64,000 nucleotides of DNA from Nitrospirillum amazonense. Its GTDB lineage: Bacteria; Pseudomonadota; Alphaproteobacteria; Azospirillales; Azospirillaceae. Within the stretch, counting starts at the first letter, position 1, and every line of letters begins with the position of its first letter. A program made the translations under genes and the position numbers. The stretch is taken from the NCBI RefSeq assembly GCF_007828045.1, contig NZ_VITN01000014.1, forward strand, positions 113,062-177,061. The letters are read 5' to 3'. Shown one piece after another: positions 24,577 through 34,919 of the stretch. The notes under the pieces are model-generated. The model ran no database searches and had not been told where the DNA came from. It saw only the letters and a program-made list of their open reading frames with translations.

Positions 24577-27500
24577 ATGGGTTCTCGGGTTGGGATGGGG
24601 ATGCGGGGGAATGCCCCGCAAGGCGGTGCGGCGCGCGCTGAAGACCATGTGATCTTCTCACCAGAGCCCCAGCGGCACGGCCGCCAGGCGGCCTTGCTGG
24701 CGGGCACGGCCATGGCCATGCTGGCCGTCACCACCGCCGGACCGGCCCGCGCCGGCAGCGGCCCCACCCTGCCCACGGGCGGCGCCTTCCAGGCCGGATC
24801 GGGCAGCATCAGCGGCGGACCGGGCAGCCTGACCGTCAACCAGGGCAGCCAGCGCGCCATCATCGACTGGAAAAGCTTTTCCATCGGTCAGGGCGGCACC
24901 GTCAGCTTCAACAACGGCACCGGCGCCACGCTGAACCGCGTCACTGGCGGCAACCTTTCCACCATCCTGGGCACGCTGAAGGCCACGGGCACGCTGTACG
25001 TCATCAACCCAGCGGGCGTGGTCGTGGGGTCCAGTGGCGTGGTGGTCACGGGCGGCAGCTTCACCGCCAGCACGCTGGACATCGCCAACGACACCTTCAT
25101 GGCCGGCGGCACCCTGCTGTTCAAGGGCGACACGGATGCCGAGGTCAAGAACCTGGGCAAGATCTCCTCCACCGGCGGCGATGTCCTGCTGATCGCGCGC
25201 AGCGTGACCAACGAGGGGACCATCACCGCGCCCAACGGCACCGTGGGCCTGGCCGCCGGCCAGCAGGTGCTGCTGAAGGACGGCGACGCGGGTGAGCGCG
25301 TCTATGTCCAGGTGGGAAGTGGCGACGTTACCAACACCGGCGCCATCGCGGCGGCGCAGGCGGAACTGAAGGCCGCCGGCGGCAACATCTATGCCCTGGC
25401 TGGCAACGGCGGCGGGACCATCCGCGCCACCGGCACCACGGTCAAGGATGGGCACATCTGGCTGTCGGCCAGCGGGTCGATGGAAACAGCGACGGACCAG
25501 GGCGGCGCCGTCACGGTCGCCGGCGCCCTGGCGGCGACCAACGCCGACGGCAGTGGCGGCACCGTCATCGCGACGGGCAAGTCGGTCGCGGTGGCGGCGG
25601 GCGCGGTGATCGACACCAGCGGTACCACCGGGGCCGGCGGCACCATCCTGCTGGGCGGCGACCGCCAGGGCGGCAGCGACGCGGCCACCAAGATGGTGAA
25701 GCAAGCCGTGGCCACGGCCGCCCAAACCACCGTCACGGCCGGCGCCACCCTGAAGGCCGACGCGGGCGCCAAGGGCAACGGCGGCGCCGTCATCGTCTGG
25801 TCGGACCAGTACACCGGCTTCGCCGGCGCGCTCAGCGCCAAGGGCGGTCCCCGCAGCGGCAACGGCGGCTTCGCCGAAGTGTCCAGCCACAAGCTGCTGG
25901 ACTTCACCGGCGCGGTGGACCTGACGGCCCCCTTCGGCGCGGTCGGCCAGCTGCTGCTGGACCCGGAAAACGTTACCATCAGCACCGGCAGTAATCTCAA
26001 CAGCAGTCAGTCCGGCGGCACCTTCACCCCCACGGGCGCCAGCTCCGTCATCAACACCACGACGCTGCAGAACGCCCTGTCCACGGCCGACGTCACCATC
26101 ACCACCGGCAACGCTGGCAGCCAGGCGGGTGACATAACCATCGCCAACAACGTCACCTGGTCCGCCAGCCACAGCCTGACCCTGTCGGCCTATCGCAACA
26201 TCGTCTTCAACGGTGGCACGCTAAGCCACACCGCCGGGTCCGGCGACGTCACCCTGCATGCCGACAACACCGGTACCGGCAGCGGCACCATCACCTTCAC
26301 CAGCGGCGGCGTCGTCATGACCGGCAGCAGCGGCTCGGTGAACCTGTATTACAACCCCACTAGCTACGCCTCACCCACCAGCTATACCGGCAACGTCACC
26401 CTGGGGTCCGGCGCCCTCACCGCCTCCATGCTGGTGAACACCGCCCTGAACCTGCAGAATTTGTCCACCAACCTGTCGGGCGCCTATGCCCTGGGCCGGG
26501 ACATCGACGCCAGCGCCACCGCCACCTGGAACAGCGGCGCCGGTTTCGCCCCCATCAACAACTTCGCCGGCACCCTGGACGGCCAGGGCCATACCGTCAC
26601 CGGGCTTACCATCAATCGCCCCACCACGGTCGCGGTCGGGCTGTTCGGCGACACACCCACAAGCAATGGCCCCAGGGTCAGCAACCTGGGCCTGGTGGAT
26701 GTGAACATCACCGGTTCCAACCGGGTGGGCGGCGTGGTTGGGCGCGCCAACGGCGGCGGTTCCCTCAATAACGTCCATGTCACCGGCACCATCACCGGCT
26801 ATGGCGACTTCATTGGCGGCCTGGTCGGCCAGGACGACCAGCAGTCGATCAGCAACAGCTGGACCGACGTCACCATCACCGTTCCCAAGGGCTATAGCGG
26901 CGCCGGTGTCGGCGGCCTGGTCGGTTGGCAGCGTCTAGGTACCCTGACCAACGTCTACACCCTGGGCAACGTCTATGCCCCGGATTCCAGTCGTGTCGGC
27001 GGCCTGGTGGGGACCAACGGCTTCATTGGCGCGGGCCAGGGTGCCAGCATCGGCAACACCTACGCCGCCGGCACCGTCACCGGCAACGATTCCGTCGGCG
27101 GCCTGATCGGTATCTCCGAGGGCGGCAGCATCGCCGCCAGCTACGCCACCGGCGCCGTTACCGGCGTGACCAGCGTGGGCGGCCTAGTCGGCATCAACGC
27201 CAACCCGATCAACACCAGTTGGGCCAGCGGCAGCGTCACGCTCAGCAGCGGCAGCGCCGGCAGCATCGGCGGCCTGGTGGGCACCAACGGCGACAGCGTC
27301 AGCGCCGGCAGCATCACCAGCAGCTATTGGGACAGCTTCAGCACCGGCCGCGTGACAGCGGTGGGCGCCGTCGTGGGGGGCAGCACAAGCGGCGCCGCGG
27401 CCGTGACCAGCGACCCGGCGCAGTCCGCGGCCAGCAACTACGCTTACAAGACCAGCGCCTACGGCGGTTTCAACTTCACCACCAATTGGTGGCTGAGCGA

Positions 27501-30500
27501 TGGCGGCACGCGGCCCCTGGGCCTCTGGGAATATTCACTGACCGTCAGCAATGCCCACCAGTTGCAGTTGATCGCCCACGACCTGACGGCCAGCTACACC
27601 CAGAGCAACGACATCCGCATGCCGGCCCCGACCGCCGGCGGCATCTGGAAGTCCACCACCGGCAGCGTCCCCGCCGGCTTCATCCCCTTGGGCGACCCCT
27701 CTACACCCTTCAGCGGCACCTATGACGGGCAGGGTCACGCCATCGATGGGCTGACCATCACCTACGGTGGCGGCAGCAACACCTATATCGGCCTGTTTGG
27801 CGGCAATAGCGGTACCCTCAACAACATCACCCTGACCAATGCCGCCATCACCGTCACCAATGCCGACAGCCATGTCGGCGCGTTGGTCGGCGCCAACAAC
27901 GGCGGCCATGTCGTGAACGCCTATGTCACCGGCACATTGACTTTCCAGGGCGGTGGCGGCTACGGCGTCGGTGGCATCGTGGGGTTGCAGTACAACAGCG
28001 GGACCATCACCGGTTCCACCTCGCTGGCCGACATCAATCTCAGCTTTATCCGAAGCGGGCAGGCTTATGCCGGCGGCGTTCTGGGCGTTACCGCCGACCT
28101 GAGCGCCACGGCCGTCACCACCTCCTACGCCGGCGGCACGATCACCATCACCGGCGGCGGCGGGGTCGGGGGCCAAGCCCTGGCGGGCGGCCTTGTGGGG
28201 ATATCCACCAACATCTCCAACAGCTATTCCACCGCCACCGTCAGGGAAACCGGCGGCGGGAGCAGCGATTATATTGGCGGCCTGGTGGGCCTGGGCGCCA
28301 ATGGCACCATCACCAACAGCTATGCCAGCGGGGCCGTCAGCGCGCCGGGCACGATGGTTGGCGGGCTGATGGGCTTGAACGACGGCACCGCCACCTTCAG
28401 CAACTCCTATTGGGATACGCAGACCACCGGCCAGTCCGGCGGCGTTGGAGGCGGCCCTGCCACCGGCACCACCGGCCAGACCACCGCGCAAATGTCGGTC
28501 CAATCCAACTTCAGCGGCTGGGATTTCAGCAACACCTGGTACCTGCCCGCCGGCCTGCTCCGTCCGGTCCTGCGCGCGGAGGCCAGCACCACCATCCGCG
28601 ACGCCCATGAACTGCAACTGGTGGCCCTGGCCCCCACCGCCCGCTACACCATCGCCAATGACATCGGCCTGGCCACCCCCCTCGCGAACGCCGCTGACAT
28701 ATGGGGCGGCGGGTTCATGCCCATCCCCACCTTCTCCGGCGAATTGTCGGGTCAGGGTCACACCATCAGTGGCCTGACCCTGACGGGCTCGGCGAACAAC
28801 CGGGGCCTGTTCAGCCAGACCAGCGGCGGCAGCCTGGCCAACCTGACGCTCACCAACGTCTCCGTCTCCGGCGGCAACAACGTCGGCGCCCTGGTGGGGG
28901 CCGCCAGCGGCACCGCCATCAGCAACATCACGGTTTCCGGCACGGTCAGTGGTGCCAGCCAGGTGGGCGGCATCGCGGGCAGCGCCACCGCCGGGTCCAT
29001 CCGCTTCGCCGGCATGTCGGGCACGATCAGCGCCACCGCCGACAGCATCGGCGGCGTGGTGGGCTTCACCAACGGCGCCATCTCGGACAGCTGGTCCACC
29101 GCCACGGTCAGCAGTTCGGGCACCAGCACCCACGGCTTGTACGTGGGTGGCCTGGTGGGGCAAAGCGCCGGCACCATCGACCGGTCCTGGGCATCGGGCG
29201 CCGTCAGCGGCTGGACGGATGTCGGCGGGCTGGCAGGCCTTGCCGCCGGCAACATCACCACCTCCGGCGCCAGTGGCAATGTCACCGGCGGGGGCAGCGT
29301 GATCGGCGGGCTGGTGGGGAACGTGTTTGGCGCCAGCCTGACCAACACCTATGCCACCGGCGCCGTCACCGGCTTCCAGGAAGAGGGCGGGCTGGTCGGC
29401 ATCATCCAGGCGGTGGGCACCACCATCACCAACAGCTACGCCAGCGGCCGGGTCAGCAGCACCAGCGGCAGCGCCTACAACGGCGGGCTGGTGGGCCTGA
29501 GCGCCGTGACGTTCACCGCCAGCAATTCGTTCTGGGACGTCACCACCACGGGGCAGAGCTTTGGCGCCGTCAGCGGTGGCACCGGCCAGACGGTGCCTGG
29601 CTTTACCGGCATCACCGGCACACAAGGGTTCACCAGCACCACGTTCAGCAACGCCGGCTGGGACATGTCCAACACCTGGTACATGGTGAACGGCGCCACA
29701 CGGCCCATGCTGCGGACGGAGGCGTCGGCCACCCTGCGGTCGGCCCATCAGCTGCAACTGGTGAACCTTAATCCCAATATCGGTTACACCCTGGCCAACG
29801 ACATCGACCTGGGTAGCGCCCTGTCCGCCACCGGCGGGGTGTGGGGCAGCGGCGGCTTCTCCCCCATCGACAGTTTCGGCGGCACGTTCAATGGCGGCGG
29901 CCATACTATCAGCGGCCTGGCCATCAACACACCCAGCAGCACCGAGGTCGGCCTGTTCGGCGCCATCGGCGGCATCGGCAGCACGTCCTATGTGCATGAC
30001 CTGACGCTCAGCACCGTCTCCATCACCGGCGGCAACGACGTCGGCGCCCTGGCGGGCAACGTCGGCGGCGGCAGCATCAGCCATGTCACCGTGACCGGCG
30101 GCATCACGGGCGGCAGCACCGTGGGCGGCCTGATTGGCAGCGTCACCGGCGGCGCCCTGCTGCAGGACACCAAGGCGGACATCCTGATCACCGCCAGCGG
30201 CACCGATGTCGGCGGGCTGGTGGGCAACAGCAACGGCACCATCCAGGACAGCTACGCCCTGGGCGGCATCCGCATGACCGCCGCCGGCAGCGCCCAGTCC
30301 GTGGGCGGGCTGGTGGGCAACAACAGCGTCGACTTGGTCCACAGCCTGATCGGCACCATCACCGACGACTATGCGCAAGTGGCGCTGCTGGGCGCGGTGA
30401 GGAGCGGGTCCGCCGCCGGCGGCCTGGTGGGTACCAACAGCGGCACGGTGGCCCGGACCTACAGCATCGGCGCCCTGGCCTTGACCGGCACCACCACCCG

Positions 30501-33500
30501 GGGCGGCCTGATCGGCAACAACAGCGGCACCACCAGCAACAGCTTCTATGATACCGAAACCTCCGGCCTGTCGGTCGGCGTGGGTGGCGGCACGGCCTCC
30601 GGCGCCACGGGGAAGACGACCGCCCAGATGCAGACGCGCAGCACCTTCACCGGTGCCGGGTGGGACTACACCACGCCCGTCTGGGGCATGAGCGACGGCG
30701 TGACCCTGCCCTACTTCACCTGGGAACATTCGGGCGGCGTCCAGATCGTCACCGGTACCGCCTACAGCAACGCCGCCGGCAGCAGCTTCGCCATCGCCAA
30801 CCGCGTCAGCGCGCTGACCAACGGCACCAGCCTGGGCAGCGGCTTCACCGGCGCCAACGGCTATTACTACATCCTGGCCGACGGCAGCCCCATCACCGGC
30901 GGCAACCTGGTGGCCTACCTGAACCCGGCCCTGGGCAACACCACGCTGGGCAACGCCGTGCACCTGACCACCAGCGGCGGCACCACCACCGGCCTGACCG
31001 TGCTGGGCAACGCGGTGCAGATGACCAGCGACGGCCCGGCGGTCAGCACCAGCGCGTTGGCCGGTGCCCGCCCCACGGGCATCGATTCCAGCCTGCTCTA
31101 CACCGTGTCGGGCGGCACCATCACGCTGTCCGCCGACGCCAGCCTGGACATCGAGGCCGGCAGCCACGCCATCACCGTCGACGATGCCCTGACGGTCAGC
31201 GGCACGGGCACGCTTACGCTGAACAGCACCGGCACCAGCACGCAGTCGGCCGCCATCACCACCCCCAGCCTGTTGCTGCTGGGCAGCCTGTCCGGCGGCA
31301 CCAGCATCAACAGCATCGGCACGCTGGCGGCCAACACCGGAAGCATCCTGATCGGCTCCAACACCGCCCTGACGGTGGGAAGCGTGGGCACCACCGATGG
31401 CATCACCCTGACCGGCGGCCTGGGGTTCACCGGCGCCAGCACCAGCGTCACCCAAACCCAGGCGATCAGCGCCGGCGGCCTGGCGCTGGAGGGCGGCAGC
31501 TACACCCTGACCAACTCGGGCAACGCCGTCACGCATTTCACCGCCAACGGCGCCACGTTCAGCGTCGTCACCTCCGGCGCCGTCACCGTGGACAGCGTGA
31601 CCGCGGGTGGCACCACCTACGACGGCCTGACGCTGAGCGGCACGGGCAGCAACAGCCTGACCGCCGGCACCGACCTGACGGTGGCCACCCCCACCAACAC
31701 CGCCACCCTGGCGGCGGGCGGTACCCTGACCCTGACGGCCGGCGGCGACCTGACCGTCACCGACACCAGCCTTGCAGTCGGTACCGGCGGCGGCACCAGC
31801 ACCCTGACGCTGGTGGCCGGCAACAACGTCACCCTGCAGGGCACCTCCAGCACCATCACCGTCAACGGCATCGTCGGCGCCGGGCTGGACCTTTCCCTGT
31901 ACGCCGACAGCGACAGCAGCGGCACCGGCGGCATCACCCTCAGCCGCGTCAATATCCTGACCAAGGGCGGCACCCTGGCCCTGGTGGGCGGCGCCGTCGT
32001 CAGCGACCCCGCGACGGCCGGCAACGCCCACAGCACGGGGGCCAGCGCCACCGACGACGCCGCCATCAGCATCACCAACACCGCCATCAGCCTGGAGGGG
32101 GGCAGCGCCATCCTGAAGGGTGACGGGCAGGCCAGCGTCACCGGCACCTCCTCCGGCATCGCGCTGAACAGCAGCAGCCTCACCACCAGCGGCGGCGGAA
32201 CGCTGACCCTGACCGGATCGGCCACCACCAGCACCGCCGCCGGCGCGCACCTGGGCCTGCAACTGGTGTCCAGCACATTGCAGGCGGCGACCGGCGCCAT
32301 CACTCTGACCGGCACGGCGGCGGCTGGCCCCGGCGGCAACACCGGCGTGCTGGTCAACGGCGGCGGCGTGGCCGCCACGACCGGCGCCATCACGCTGACC
32401 GGCACGAGTACGGGCGGTACCGGCTTGCGGCTCTACGGCGAAACGGTCAGCACCACCAGCGGCGCCGTCGCCCTGACGGGCAGCGGCACCACCGGTGCCG
32501 GCCTGGTGCTGGGCGACGGCGCCAGCACGGCCGCCAGCCTCGGCAGCGGCACGCAGACCGGCGCCATCACGCTGACCAGCGACGACTTCGCCCTGTCCAG
32601 CGGCACGGCCCCCACCATCACCACCACGGGCACGGTGACCCTGCGCCAGCAGTCCGCCGACCGCGCCCTGGCCGTGGGTGGCAGCGTGACGGGCGCCGAC
32701 GTGCTGAGCGCCGCCGGCATCAACGGCGTCACTGCCGGCACCCTGGTCATCGGCCGTACGGACATCAGCGAAACCGCCGGCTACACCATCGCAGGCGCCA
32801 TCGCGCCCACCAATGTCACCACCCTGTCCCTGGCCACGGGCGGCGCCATCACCCAGTCCAGCGGCGCCACCATCACCGCCACCAACCTGGCCGTGCGCGC
32901 CGCCGGCGACATCGGCTTGGCCAACGCCGCCAACAGCGTCGGCACCCTGGCGGCCACCACCGGCGCCGGCAGCGTCAGCTTCAAGGACTCAGGCGCCTTG
33001 ACCGTGGGCACCGTCGATGGCCTGGGCGGGGTCACCGCCATCACCACGGCGCAGCTCACAGCCGGGGCCGGCGGCCTGCTGACCGTGTCCCAGGCCATCT
33101 CCGGTACTGGTGTCACCCTGACCGCCGATCGCATAAACCTGTCCAGCGCCGTGAGCGCCACGGGGGGCGGCACCGTGACCCTGGCCCCCGTCACCAGCGG
33201 CTGGGCCGTCGACCTGGGCAGCGCCAGCGATGCCACCACCGGCACGCTGGAGCTGTCGGCGGCGGAACTGGACCACATCACCGCCGGCACCCTGGTGGTG
33301 GATCCGCCCGTGGCCGGCGACATCGTCATCAGCGCCGCCATCGCCCCGGCCCATGCCAGTACTCTGGTGCTGGAGGCCGGCGGCACCATCACCCAGGCCG
33401 GCGGCGCCACCATCACCGTGGGCAGCCTGGGTCTGAACGCCGGCGGCGCCATCACTCTGACCCAGCCCAACGGCGTCGGCACCCTGGCGGCCACCGCCGG

Positions 33501-34842
33501 GGGCGCCATGGCCTTCGCCAACGCCGGCGCCCTGACCATCGGCACCGCCGCCGGTATCAGTGGCATCACCGCCATCGGTGGCGTCACCATCACCACCAGC
33601 GGAACGCTGACCTTGGCCAACGCGGTCACCAGCCAGGCCACCGGCGATGCCGTCACCCTGTCGACCACCAGCGCCTTCATCAACACCGCCGGCTCCAGCG
33701 CCATCACTGCCGCCAGCGGCCGCTGGCTGGTCTATTCCGCCACCTCGGCCGGCGACACCTTCGGTAACCTGGACAGCGGCAATACCGCCCTGTGGAACCG
33801 CACCCTGGCGTCCGGCACGGTGTCGGTCGGCGGCAACCGCTATGTTTTCGCGGAACAGCCCACCTTGGTGATCACGGCCAGCGACGTGACCAAGACCTAC
33901 GGCCAGGATGTCAGCGGCGCGCTGGCCTACACGCTGTCCGGCGGCGCGACCGGTGTGACGCACGCCTATCTGGGTGGCACCAGCCTCGGCACCGCCCCCA
34001 CGCTCGCCTCCACCGGGGCCGGCAGCGGCGCCAACGTCGGTGGCTACACCATCACGGCCAGCGGGGCCACCACGACGGACGGCTCGGCCATCAGCTATGT
34101 CGCCGGCACCCTGACGGTGAACAAGGCCGCCCTGACCGTCACCGCCGACACCACCACCGTCACCTATGGCCAGACGCCCACCCTGGGCGCCAGCTACAGC
34201 GGCTTCGTCAATGGCGAGACGGCGTCGGTCCTGGGCGGCACCCTGACGATCAGCGGCGCCGGCACCAACGCCGGCAGCTACACCCTCACCCCCAGCGGCC
34301 TCACCAGCGCCAATTACGCCATCACCTATGTCGCCGGCACGCTGACGGTGAACCGCGCCCCGCTGACCGTTGCCGCCAACGACGTCACCATCACGTTCGG
34401 CGGCGCGCCGGCCTACAGCGCCAGCTACAGCGGCTTCGTCAATGGCGAAACGGCCGCCGTCCTGGGCGGCAGCCTTGTCTACAACGGTGGCGGGACGGCG
34501 GCCGGCACCTACACGATCACGCCGGGTGGCCTCGCGTCCGGCAATTACCTCATCAGCTACGTCGCCGGCACCCTGACGGTGCAGGCGGATACGTCGCCGC
34601 CCGTGGTGCTGCCCGAGGTGCCGTCCTCCACCCACTTCGTGGACCAGCCCTCCGGCAAGGTGCCCTTCACCCCCACCCAGCCCCTGGTGGGGTCGGACTA
34701 CTCGCAGGGCAACTATCGCGTCATCTACCTGGCGCCCCCCGCCACGGCCAGCGGCACGATCACCAACACCTCGACCTTCTCCGCCGCCCACCAGGACGGG
34801 ACCGATGAGACGGAGTTCGAAATCGCCAAGCGGTGGCGCTGA
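24577..34842 (+). CDS. Two-partner secretion exoprotein (TpsA), filamentous hemagglutinin-like adhesin with GLUG and MBG repeats
   Basis: 3421 residues from ATG 24577 (AGGGGCGG upstream). An extended signal peptide ends near ATTAGPARAGSGP. The TPS/haemagglutination-activity domain follows (about 65-165; AIIDWKSFSIGQGGTVSFNN, TLYVINPAGVVVG). The middle (about 720-2000) is built of GLUG-type repeats with recurring GGLVG and NSYA[ST]G phrases. A Thr/Gly-rich beta-helix region follows, then about three MBG-type repeats (about 3100-3340; YGQTPTLGASYSGFVNGE). The transporter gene is 77 nt downstream. It should be a secreted or surface-bound adhesin or matrix protein. Cysteines are nearly absent. 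Confidence 0.93.
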   Translation: MGSRVGMGMRGNAPQGGAARAEDHVIFSPEPQRHGRQAALLAGTAMAMLAVTTAGPARAGSGPTLPTGGAFQAGSGSISGGPGSLTVNQGSQRAIIDWKSFSIGQGGTVSFNNGTGATLNRVTGGNLSTILGTLKATGTLYVINPAGVVVGSSGVVVTGGSFTASTLDIANDTFMAGGTLLFKGDTDAEVKNLGKISSTGGDVLLIARSVTNEGTITAPNGTVGLAAGQQVLLKDGDAGERVYVQVGSGDVTNTGAIAAAQAELKAAGGNIYALAGNGGGTIRATGTTVKDGHIWLSASGSMETATDQGGAVTVAGALAATNADGSGGTVIATGKSVAVAAGAVIDTSGTTGAGGTILLGGDRQGGSDAATKMVKQAVATAAQTTVTAGATLKADAGAKGNGGAVIVWSDQYTGFAGALSAKGGPRSGNGGFAEVSSHKLLDFTGAVDLTAPFGAVGQLLLDPENVTISTGSNLNSSQSGGTFTPTGASSVINTTTLQNALSTADVTITTGNAGSQAGDITIANNVTWSASHSLTLSAYRNIVFNGGTLSHTAGSGDVTLHADNTGTGSGTITFTSGGVVMTGSSGSVNLYYNPTSYASPTSYTGNVTLGSGALTASMLVNTALNLQNLSTNLSGAYALGRDIDASATATWNSGAGFAPINNFAGTLDGQGHTVTGLTINRPTTVAVGLFGDTPTSNGPRVSNLGLVDVNITGSNRVGGVVGRANGGGSLNNVHVTGTITGYGDFIGGLVGQDDQQSISNSWTDVTITVPKGYSGAGVGGLVGWQRLGTLTNVYTLGNVYAPDSSRVGGLVGTNGFIGAGQGASIGNTYAAGTVTGNDSVGGLIGISEGGSIAASYATGAVTGVTSVGGLVGINANPINTSWASGSVTLSSGSAGSIGGLVGTNGDSVSAGSITSSYWDSFSTGRVTAVGAVVGGSTSGAAAVTSDPAQSAASNYAYKTSAYGGFNFTTNWWLSDGGTRPLGLWEYSLTVSNAHQLQLIAHDLTASYTQSNDIRMPAPTAGGIWKSTTGSVPAGFIPLGDPSTPFSGTYDGQGHAIDGLTITYGGGSNTYIGLFGGNSGTLNNITLTNAAITVTNADSHVGALVGANNGGHVVNAYVTGTLTFQGGGGYGVGGIVGLQYNSGTITGSTSLADINLSFIRSGQAYAGGVLGVTADLSATAVTTSYAGGTITITGGGGVGGQALAGGLVGISTNISNSYSTATVRETGGGSSDYIGGLVGLGANGTITNSYASGAVSAPGTMVGGLMGLNDGTATFSNSYWDTQTTGQSGGVGGGPATGTTGQTTAQMSVQSNFSGWDFSNTWYLPAGLLRPVLRAEASTTIRDAHELQLVALAPTARYTIANDIGLATPLANAADIWGGGFMPIPTFSGELSGQGHTISGLTLTGSANNRGLFSQTSGGSLANLTLTNVSVSGGNNVGALVGAASGTAISNITVSGTVSGASQVGGIAGSATAGSIRFAGMSGTISATADSIGGVVGFTNGAISDSWSTATVSSSGTSTHGLYVGGLVGQSAGTIDRSWASGAVSGWTDVGGLAGLAAGNITTSGASGNVTGGGSVIGGLVGNVFGASLTNTYATGAVTGFQEEGGLVGIIQAVGTTITNSYASGRVSSTSGSAYNGGLVGLSAVTFTASNSFWDVTTTGQSFGAVSGGTGQTVPGFTGITGTQGFTSTTFSNAGWDMSNTWYMVNGATRPMLRTEASATLRSAHQLQLVNLNPNIGYTLANDIDLGSALSATGGVWGSGGFSPIDSFGGTFNGGGHTISGLAINTPSSTEVGLFGAIGGIGSTSYVHDLTLSTVSITGGNDVGALAGNVGGGSISHVTVTGGITGGSTVGGLIGSVTGGALLQDTKADILITASGTDVGGLVGNSNGTIQDSYALGGIRMTAAGSAQSVGGLVGNNSVDLVHSLIGTITDDYAQVALLGAVRSGSAAGGLVGTNSGTVARTYSIGALALTGTTTRGGLIGNNSGTTSNSFYDTETSGLSVGVGGGTASGATGKTTAQMQTRSTFTGAGWDYTTPVWGMSDGVTLPYFTWEHSGGVQIVTGTAYSNAAGSSFAIANRVSALTNGTSLGSGFTGANGYYYILADGSPITGGNLVAYLNPALGNTTLGNAVHLTTSGGTTTGLTVLGNAVQMTSDGPAVSTSALAGARPTGIDSSLLYTVSGGTITLSADASLDIEAGSHAITVDDALTVSGTGTLTLNSTGTSTQSAAITTPSLLLLGSLSGGTSINSIGTLAANTGSILIGSNTALTVGSVGTTDGITLTGGLGFTGASTSVTQTQAISAGGLALEGGSYTLTNSGNAVTHFTANGATFSVVTSGAVTVDSVTAGGTTYDGLTLSGTGSNSLTAGTDLTVATPTNTATLAAGGTLTLTAGGDLTVTDTSLAVGTGGGTSTLTLVAGNNVTLQGTSSTITVNGIVGAGLDLSLYADSDSSGTGGITLSRVNILTKGGTLALVGGAVVSDPATAGNAHSTGASATDDAAISITNTAISLEGGSAILKGDGQASVTGTSSGIALNSSSLTTSGGGTLTLTGSATTSTAAGAHLGLQLVSSTLQAATGAITLTGTAAAGPGGNTGVLVNGGGVAATTGAITLTGTSTGGTGLRLYGETVSTTSGAVALTGSGTTGAGLVLGDGASTAASLGSGTQTGAITLTSDDFALSSGTAPTITTTGTVTLRQQSADRALAVGGSVTGADVLSAAGINGVTAGTLVIGRTDISETAGYTIAGAIAPTNVTTLSLATGGAITQSSGATITATNLAVRAAGDIGLANAANSVGTLAATTGAGSVSFKDSGALTVGTVDGLGGVTAITTAQLTAGAGGLLTVSQAISGTGVTLTADRINLSSAVSATGGGTVTLAPVTSGWAVDLGSASDATTGTLELSAAELDHITAGTLVVDPPVAGDIVISAAIAPAHASTLVLEAGGTITQAGGATITVGSLGLNAGGAITLTQPNGVGTLAATAGGAMAFANAGALTIGTAAGISGITAIGGVTITTSGTLTLANAVTSQATGDAVTLSTTSAFINTAGSSAITAASGRWLVYSATSAGDTFGNLDSGNTALWNRTLASGTVSVGGNRYVFAEQPTLVITASDVTKTYGQDVSGALAYTLSGGATGVTHAYLGGTSLGTAPTLASTGAGSGANVGGYTITASGATTTDGSAISYVAGTLTVNKAALTVTADTTTVTYGQTPTLGASYSGFVNGETASVLGGTLTISGAGTNAGSYTLTPSGLTSANYAITYVAGTLTVNRAPLTVAANDVTITFGGAPAYSASYSGFVNGETAAVLGGSLVYNGGGTAAGTYTITPGGLASGNYLISYVAGTLTVQADTSPPVVLPEVPSSTHFVDQPSGKVPFTPTQPLVGSDYSQGNYRVIYLAPPATASGTITNTSTFSAAHQDGTDETEFEIAKRWR

Positions 34843-34919
34843 AGCGCGTCATGACCGTCCCCTCCGCCCCCTCGCCCGCCCTCCCTTCTCCCACGACCGC
34901 CTCCATGCCCAGGAATTCC

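Noticed and set aside
27535..32262. A 1575-codon open frame on the minus strand inside the adhesin gene.
   Set aside because: It is the antisense shadow of the repetitive GC-rich adhesin; its composition is Gly/Ala/Gln low-complexity without any domain.
24577..34842. Repeated Thr/Ala/Gly codons considered as a CRISPR or DNA satellite.
   Set aside because: The repeats are protein-level (GLUG, MBG) within one open frame; there are no regular identical direct repeats with spacers. No CRISPR array is seen anywhere.
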